This document shows, in pieces, positions 58,846 to 64,000 of a DNA stretch of 64,000 nt (positions are counted from its first letter, which is position 1; every line of letters starts with the position of its first letter). The stretch covers positions 101,575,470 to 101,639,469 of the forward strand of contig OW121848.1 in NCBI GenBank assembly GCA_933228895.1, written 5' to 3'. The translations under genes were made by a program, and so were the position numbers. Below the pieces are notes generated by a model. It was given only the letters and a program-made list of their open reading frames with translations, was not told the DNA's origin and made no database searches. This DNA is from Platycnemis pennipes. Its lineage: Eukaryota > Arthropoda > Insecta > Odonata > Platycnemididae.

Positions 58846-60361
58846 TCTTTATTTTCATTCCTTTATTTCTATCAAATCACTTATCTTCTAACTTTTTTGC
58901 GAACAATTCAAATAGCACGACAAAACCTGTAAAACAGTCGCCATAGCGAAAGAGAAAATAGAAGGAAGAAAAAATTATCTCAACCATAAGTTTGCACCCA
59001 GAACAATCTCTCTACCTTCGATCGACTCATTTATGTGCAGCACGTGCACGAACGCCTCCTGAGCTATCATATCTAGCTGCTTAATGGAGATATCACGATG
59101 AATTACTCCACTATCTCAATCCATGAAGCCACGTCTTATTAAGCTCATGCGATTTCCCTTCCCGCCCCAACTCATCGTATCCTTCTAATTAGAAAAAAAC
59201 ATCCACGCATCCCTGCGAACGTTCTTTCTGTAACGGAGGCACCCATGCTCAATGAGCAGCTTTCACTGTTTCTGCGCCTTCGTCCCTCGCCTACATTGCC
59301 GCGAGCTTGGTGGCCTATGGTGCTCCCGAGTGAACTCCAACATCCTCTCATCTGCCTCTCGCATCCCAGCCGAATTAACCCCATGTTTACCTCGATCTGC
59401 TGCTTAATCCTGCCTTAAGAGTCCATCTCATTCCCTCTCGGGCTAAGCGAATTAGGCTTCGAAGAGTCGAGTGAAGATCATGAATCCTGCTCGTTCCCGA
59501 GGACCTAACGTGTGCATGTGCCCGTCCGCCTCCGATGCAAAAATAAAATTGAGAAGATAGGAAAGTGTCACTTTTATTCTGTCCTCGAAAACTCGCATCT
59601 CCGCACTCTCTGCGAGCCAAAATCGTGTTTTTAAATAAATCCGCCAGAAGCGTTCGTTCTCCATTCCTTTTCATTAAAAAACACTCCTGTGATCTCCATA
59701 ATTAGATACCACCTTCATTTTTTTCCCGTTGCCTATTTATGCGTTTAAGGTTTGTTCTGCATTGACATAGCCGAGAGAACTGGTTCTGAGAATTTCATTA
59801 ATCAACACTTATAAATTTTCCTCACAAAACGATATCAACGATAACGTGCGTTACATACAAAAAATATTTATAACGCGAAAGGAAGAAAATAATAATTTAA
59901 AAACTCATGATAAAGCTTAGAACCTATTAAATGTATGGGCTATAATTGACTTTTCCTTATTAAATCCAGAATATAATTATAGGTATTTGGATAAAGATAC
60001 CTAAGATAAGTACTGCATTGCAGTATTTACAAATGTAGGTAGTAAAAATGTAGGTAGTTACAAATGTAGGTAGTAATTAGTAAGAGGAGTGAACTACATT
60101 AATGGAGATGCAGTTAAAATCAAATCACGAGATTCATTCGTAAGTCAATATTCCTCACATAGATTTAATTGAAATTATATTATATGGTCAACGATTCAAC
60201 TATCAGATTTGAGCATGTCCATAATCATCGAATTCTATCGACAATATCGGTTCTATGTGTTAAATTATTTCCCAATAAGAACCCGAAATTTTATTGGACT
60301 TTAATTAACGGACCATACCCATTACACATAATGGCTCATGTTTCACCTGCAGAAAACTGTA
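58846..60361. other. Spacer with short tandem repeat
   Basis: 60027-60075 carries AAATGTAGGTAGT three times in near tandem. 59000-59620 has mixed composition with overlapping minus ORFs (59674-59387 and a shadow) that I cannot assign. No gene supported. Confidence 0.45.
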
Positions 60362-62105
60362 AATCATCAATAGTCAAAAATCCTAGGATTGGTTTGATTC
60401 CCAGCTTTCCACTCGATTCTTCTATCGGCCAGCCTTCTCATTGTGACGTAACTCTTCTCTTTTACATCCTTCACAACCTGTTCCATGTATCACATATGAG
60501 GCCTGCCTTTTCCAATCTTCCCGATCACTTTTCCCTCGACTATAGTTGTCATCAGGCCATCATGTCTCAAGATATGGCCCATTAAGTTGTCCCTTTTTCT
60601 TTTTAGAGTTTTCAGAAGACTTCTCTTTTCTCCACTTTGTATTTCCAGCCGTTAGTAGATTCTTGTTTTGAAGGAATGTCCTCTTTGCCTGAGCTATTCT
60701 ACTAGCCATTTCTTTCTTGCTTCGTCCATCGTAGGTTACTCCACTTCCTAGGTAACAGAACTCTTTCACCTCATCAAGTTTTTGTTTTCCTAGTTTATCG
60801 TTGGTTTTGGCATCTTCTTTCTTGCTGCACACCATTATCTTAGTCTTCTCCTTATTTATCTTCAGCTGATACCTGGCCGTTGTCCTTCCCATGGTTCACT
60901 GTAAAAAGTTGATCTGATTTTCAGTGCGATCTGAATTTAAGCGCTGTCTGGTTTAAGGCAGGAACACGGATGCAAGGTGCGGAAGAGACAGGAACATGGA
61001 TGGTTGGTACAGGAGCAGTTAAGCAGGAAGCAGAGGAAGCAGGATTCCGGATGGTCTGATTTTCAGTCGTTCACCTGCCTTATTTTTAGACAAGATATTA
61101 CTGCTGAAATTCAACATACCCTGTCTTAAAATTGTTGCATCTAAAAATTCAGATCGCTTTCGTGCCTTAAAATCAGATCTACTTTTTACAGTGTTACTAG
61201 AATCTTGTACAGATCCCGCTCTGTCACTGCTATGAGTGCTATGTCATCAGCGAATTGCAGCATGCTTATATTTTCTCTGTGGATAGTCAATCTAAAAGAC
61301 TTCGATTTGATTTTGTTGATGGCTCTCTCGATGTTAACATTAAAAATTTCAGGAGACAGTACACAGCCTTGTCTCACTCCTTTCCTTATTCTTGCGTCTT
61401 CATAGCTGGGTCCAGATTTAATCACAGCTACTTGGTTTTTGTACAGACTGTGTATAATTCTTCGGTCATTGTAAGGCACTGCAATTCCCTTCAGAATTCC
61501 AAGCATTGAATCCCAATCCACGTTGTCAAAAGCCTTCTCTAAATCCACATACCTGTATGCAATGAACATCGGTTTGTTCTTCTCCATTCTCTTCTCTATG
61601 AGCAGCCTAAGGGCCAATATTGCTTCTCTTGTAACCTTACTTTTCCTGAATCCGAATTGATCTTCATCCAGGAACTCCTCTGCTTTTCCCTTTATTCTTC
61701 TGTATATGATGCTGGTCAATATCTTCGATGCATGTGTTGTATGGCTTATAGTCCTCAAATTTTCGCATTTCTCCGATCTCCTCTTCTTTGGAATAGGAAT
61801 TATGATGTTTTTCTTGAAGTCCAATGGTATTTCTCCTGTTGAGTACATGTCGCAGATGGTTTTGTAAAGTTGAGTAAATGTCTTCTATCCGCATTTTTAA
61901 TTAGTTCTGCAGGGACATCATCAATACCAGAAGCCTTATTCATCCGAAGGTCCCTTACTGCAGCGTTGAATTCCGATCTTAATATTGATGCTCCCATATC
62001 ATCCACTTCAACTTCGCTTTCCTCTTCCATAGCTTTTGTGCTGCAAGTTTTTCCGCTGTATAACTCTTCTAGATATTCTTTCCCTATCTTCACTTTGTTC
62101 TGGTT
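60362..62105 (-). pseudogene. Longest RTE-like LINE copy (copy E), interrupted by a transposon
   Basis: Minus-strand RT copy starting near 62100. N to C it shows EEL, RMNKASGIDDVPAELIKNA (block 1), IIIPIPKKRRS, TTHASKILTSIIYRRIKG, EEFLDEDQFGFRKSK, the VDLEKAFDNVDWD catalytic region, KGVRQGCVLSPEIFN, MLQFADDIALIAVTERD, YQLKINKEKTKIMVCSK and CYLGSGVTYDG. There is a frame shift near 61850, a 297-bp insertion at 60897-61193, and an internal deletion of about 185 nt near 60645 relative to copy B that removes the RTSIWS-to-WCYRRM segment. It ends near 60362 with a diverged GATTGATGAT-like tail. No endonuclease domain remains. It is inactive, but the best source for the family's RT in this window. 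Confidence 0.9.
60897..61193. mobile_element. 297-bp non-autonomous DNA transposon with CACTG termini
   Basis: The ends are CACTGTAAAAAGTTGATCTG... and its complement, with 25-bp terminal inverted repeats differing at one base and extending imperfectly further in. Excision in silico restores the RT reading frame across the junction if one TT is removed, so the insertion made a 2-bp TT duplication (60895-60896 and 61194-61195). CACTG ends with a 2-bp duplication fit the CMC group (EnSpm/CACTA or Chapaev-like). It has no transposase and would have been mobilised in trans. It is younger than the RTE-like copy it interrupts. Confidence 0.9.
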
Positions 62106-64000
62106 TAATACTAAAAATAACGAGGCAATTTATATAACATTGGTCAGAAGCTGCATTACTCTTAAGTATCACTTTCTTAACCCATCATTTATTTCCTAAA
62201 TCCCGTGAGATGGACGGCAAACCCATTCTGACCAATAACATTATTCTTATAAATAATCAACTCCAAACCTTTGAATCCACTTTTTAAATGTCACTGATAT
62301 TAGACTAGCATATTGAAACTGATTTATCTACATTTGATGAGAATACACTTTAGCACCATCGAAAGTCGTGCAATGAATATAAGAATCATGATTTTGCGAA
62401 ACACAGGGGAAAGAGTTGAAATTCAAAGATTGAATTGTGCATTTGTTTTATGACTGAGCATTTTGCATTCGGTCATAACGATAAATATACTGTTACTGAT
62501 TTCACGTCCAAATGCTTATTGATGTAGTAGTCTATGCATTTCATAACTGGACTTAATTTAAAATCGCAAAAAAATCCCCATATCAGATAATTCCACCTGC
62601 AGAGCAAGTTGAATCCTATCAATTGACAAAGGCATTCTTCATTTGCACTAGTGTTTGCTCTTTAATATTCTTCCACGAATGTAAGCTCATCATCCATGTG
62701 GTATTTCCATGAGTCAAGCATCAATTATTATTATGTGTATCGAAATGCTATGCATGTATCCAATGTATGAATGAAAACTGATGGTAACATCCGTCATACT
62801 AAGCTCAACCAGGAAATGAGCATTGGAATATTTCTCTTCCAGTCATATGCCGTTTATTTTATACACAGGAGAGTCCCTATCATACAAAACGTATCTGTCG
62901 AATAGACAAATATACCTCTGTACATTCATTGGCACTGCAACCAAAAAGGTACTTCATTTATTTCTACTGTTTCAAAGAGACCATATTTCAATGAAAAGAA
63001 ATGTTTGGATGTAACATATTTTGGGCAACTAAAACACAGAATTGACTCAGGTTAAACAAAAAGAGTTCCTTCACATTACGAACAATAATTAATCATATAT
63101 TATTTTCTAGGGAAAGTATTAGTAAGTCGTAAAAATTAACTCTATCATCGAATGACTATCATCAGCCCGGATTTTTAGATATATTATATTAAAAACATTC
63201 AAACACTATTGTGCTTAAAAAATTAATATTCATACTACAACCTTAATTAAGACTGAGAAAAGCATATTGCAAGAAGTTACTTCTATGACCATTTCGTTGA
63301 AAAACTCAGGCCTATTAAGAAAACAGCTTTAACGTGAAATATTTGTTTTCTGAGGTAGTCGCAGAATTATATTTCAAGGTGCTCCAACTACGTATGGTAT
63401 ACTTCACCGTCTTGCTTAATCCTAAGAAGAAAACAACATCAATGCCCTAGGCGGTTTACCTGACCTTCTGCGTTCCTTGGCCGCCACTTTACCGACCTGA
63501 CTATCGCGGCGGTAGTGTTCCCAGTGTTTCCAGTTCGCTAAGTAAGTTACGAATTGGCTGTGAAATACTCTCCCCGTTGTTACTTTGGAATAAACATCGT
63601 TGTTCAATGAGGAGCTAAAGTATTTTCAACTTGTTGTAAATCTTGTTCGTTTTCGTCCCTGGCACAGTCTAAGAGGATTTTTTCTCGCCCTTCCTGAAAT
63701 AGGCCACCTCTCTTTAGTTAATCCCAATTACATGATGAGTCTTTTTTACATTGGTTACTCAGAAAGTCAGAAATAACATTCATATTGATTCTTGGTTTGA
63801 GGGCTTGGTTTTTCCGTTGGCTGTAAATTTGACAGGGCCATCCGTTTTGTCAGCAATATTTTCGTCTAACACAATTCACCATTACACCATGGCCGTAATT
63901 AGTGCGAATAATGTGCCATTTCTCACAGCTTGAACCGGAGGATAACGTCGATTCCTTTAGCCATAATATTAGAAATGCTTTAAAGGAATGCATCAGGCAA
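62106..64000. other. AT-rich spacer
   Basis: No supported exon. The minus frame at 63607-63422 (61 codons, starting MNNDVYSKVTTGRVFHSQFV) has a mixed composition, but no family is recognised. Nothing else is seen to the window end. Confidence 0.45.

Noticed and set aside
58684..58932. 82-codon plus ORF
   Set aside because: Shadow of the SINE at 58670-58845.
1..64000. CRISPR arrays, operons, ribosome binding sites, rRNA
   Set aside because: No regularly spaced repeats, no packed gene order and no rRNA-like sequence; the window is eukaryotic in every visible respect.

Overview
The window looks like a piece of a large, AT-rich animal genome, most likely an arthropod and probably an insect. It has no prokaryote-style gene packing. 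It carries several decayed non-LTR retrotransposons, tRNA-derived SINEs, small foldback and terminal-inverted-repeat elements, and long AT-rich spacers broken by strand-skewed CT-rich or GA-rich islands. The exact taxon cannot be fixed from sequence alone.

Only one host coding exon is well supported, and it is too short to appear as a long ORF. It lies on the minus strand at 44592-44436 and encodes 52 residues ending in a classical signal peptide, followed by a phase-1 splice donor. A strong donor (45189/45188) and a CpG island (about 45420-46050) lie upstream on the same strand. I read this as the 5' end of a gene for a secreted or type I membrane protein that runs leftward through the rest of the window, or beyond it, in long introns. 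A second host-like candidate is an unrecognised 127-codon frame on the minus strand (16821-16435) broken by a single TGA. Weaker candidates are a textbook-looking intron on the plus strand at 34045-34234, a GC-rich segment with a splice donor at 7318-7613, and a short zinc-finger-like frame near 52.7 kb.

Repeats make up most of what can be named. An RTE-like non-LTR family is present as at least five copies: 19739-21045 plus, 24612-24827 minus, 24828-25145 minus, 25390-26437 plus, and 60362-62105 minus. A more distant remnant lies at 3822-4015. The copy at 25390-26437 has an 11-bp target-site duplication and sits inside a 123-bp tandem repeat. The copy at 60362-62105 was hit by a 297-bp element with CACTG ends and 2-bp flanks, so the order of insertions can be read. 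A second, CR1/L2/Jockey-like family has a 3' copy at 8735-9823 with an open frame, a 3' hairpin and a TGTAGA tail, plus a 3'-end scrap at 58163-58223. tRNA-derived SINEs sit at 35835-36090, 47510-47692, 58670-58845 and probably 29694-29870, all on the minus strand.

The layout from left to right is as follows. 0-8.7 kb is mostly unannotated, with a perfect hairpin at 2193 and CpG-rich sequence near 7 kb. 8.7-9.8 kb is the CR1-like LINE. 10-19.7 kb is spacer with the unknown pseudogene-like frame. 19.7-26.5 kb is RTE-rich. 26.5-35.2 kb has alternating GA- and CT-rich islands. 35.8-43 kb has a SINE, CpG-rich sequence and direct repeats. 44.4-46 kb is the gene 5' end. 46-58 kb is spacer with a SINE and a foldback element. 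58-62.1 kb is repeats. The rest is AT-rich spacer. I found no new multi-gene system. The points most worth following are the hidden signal-peptide exon, the nested transposon history, the CpG-decay pattern in repeats, and the 97-bp foldback.
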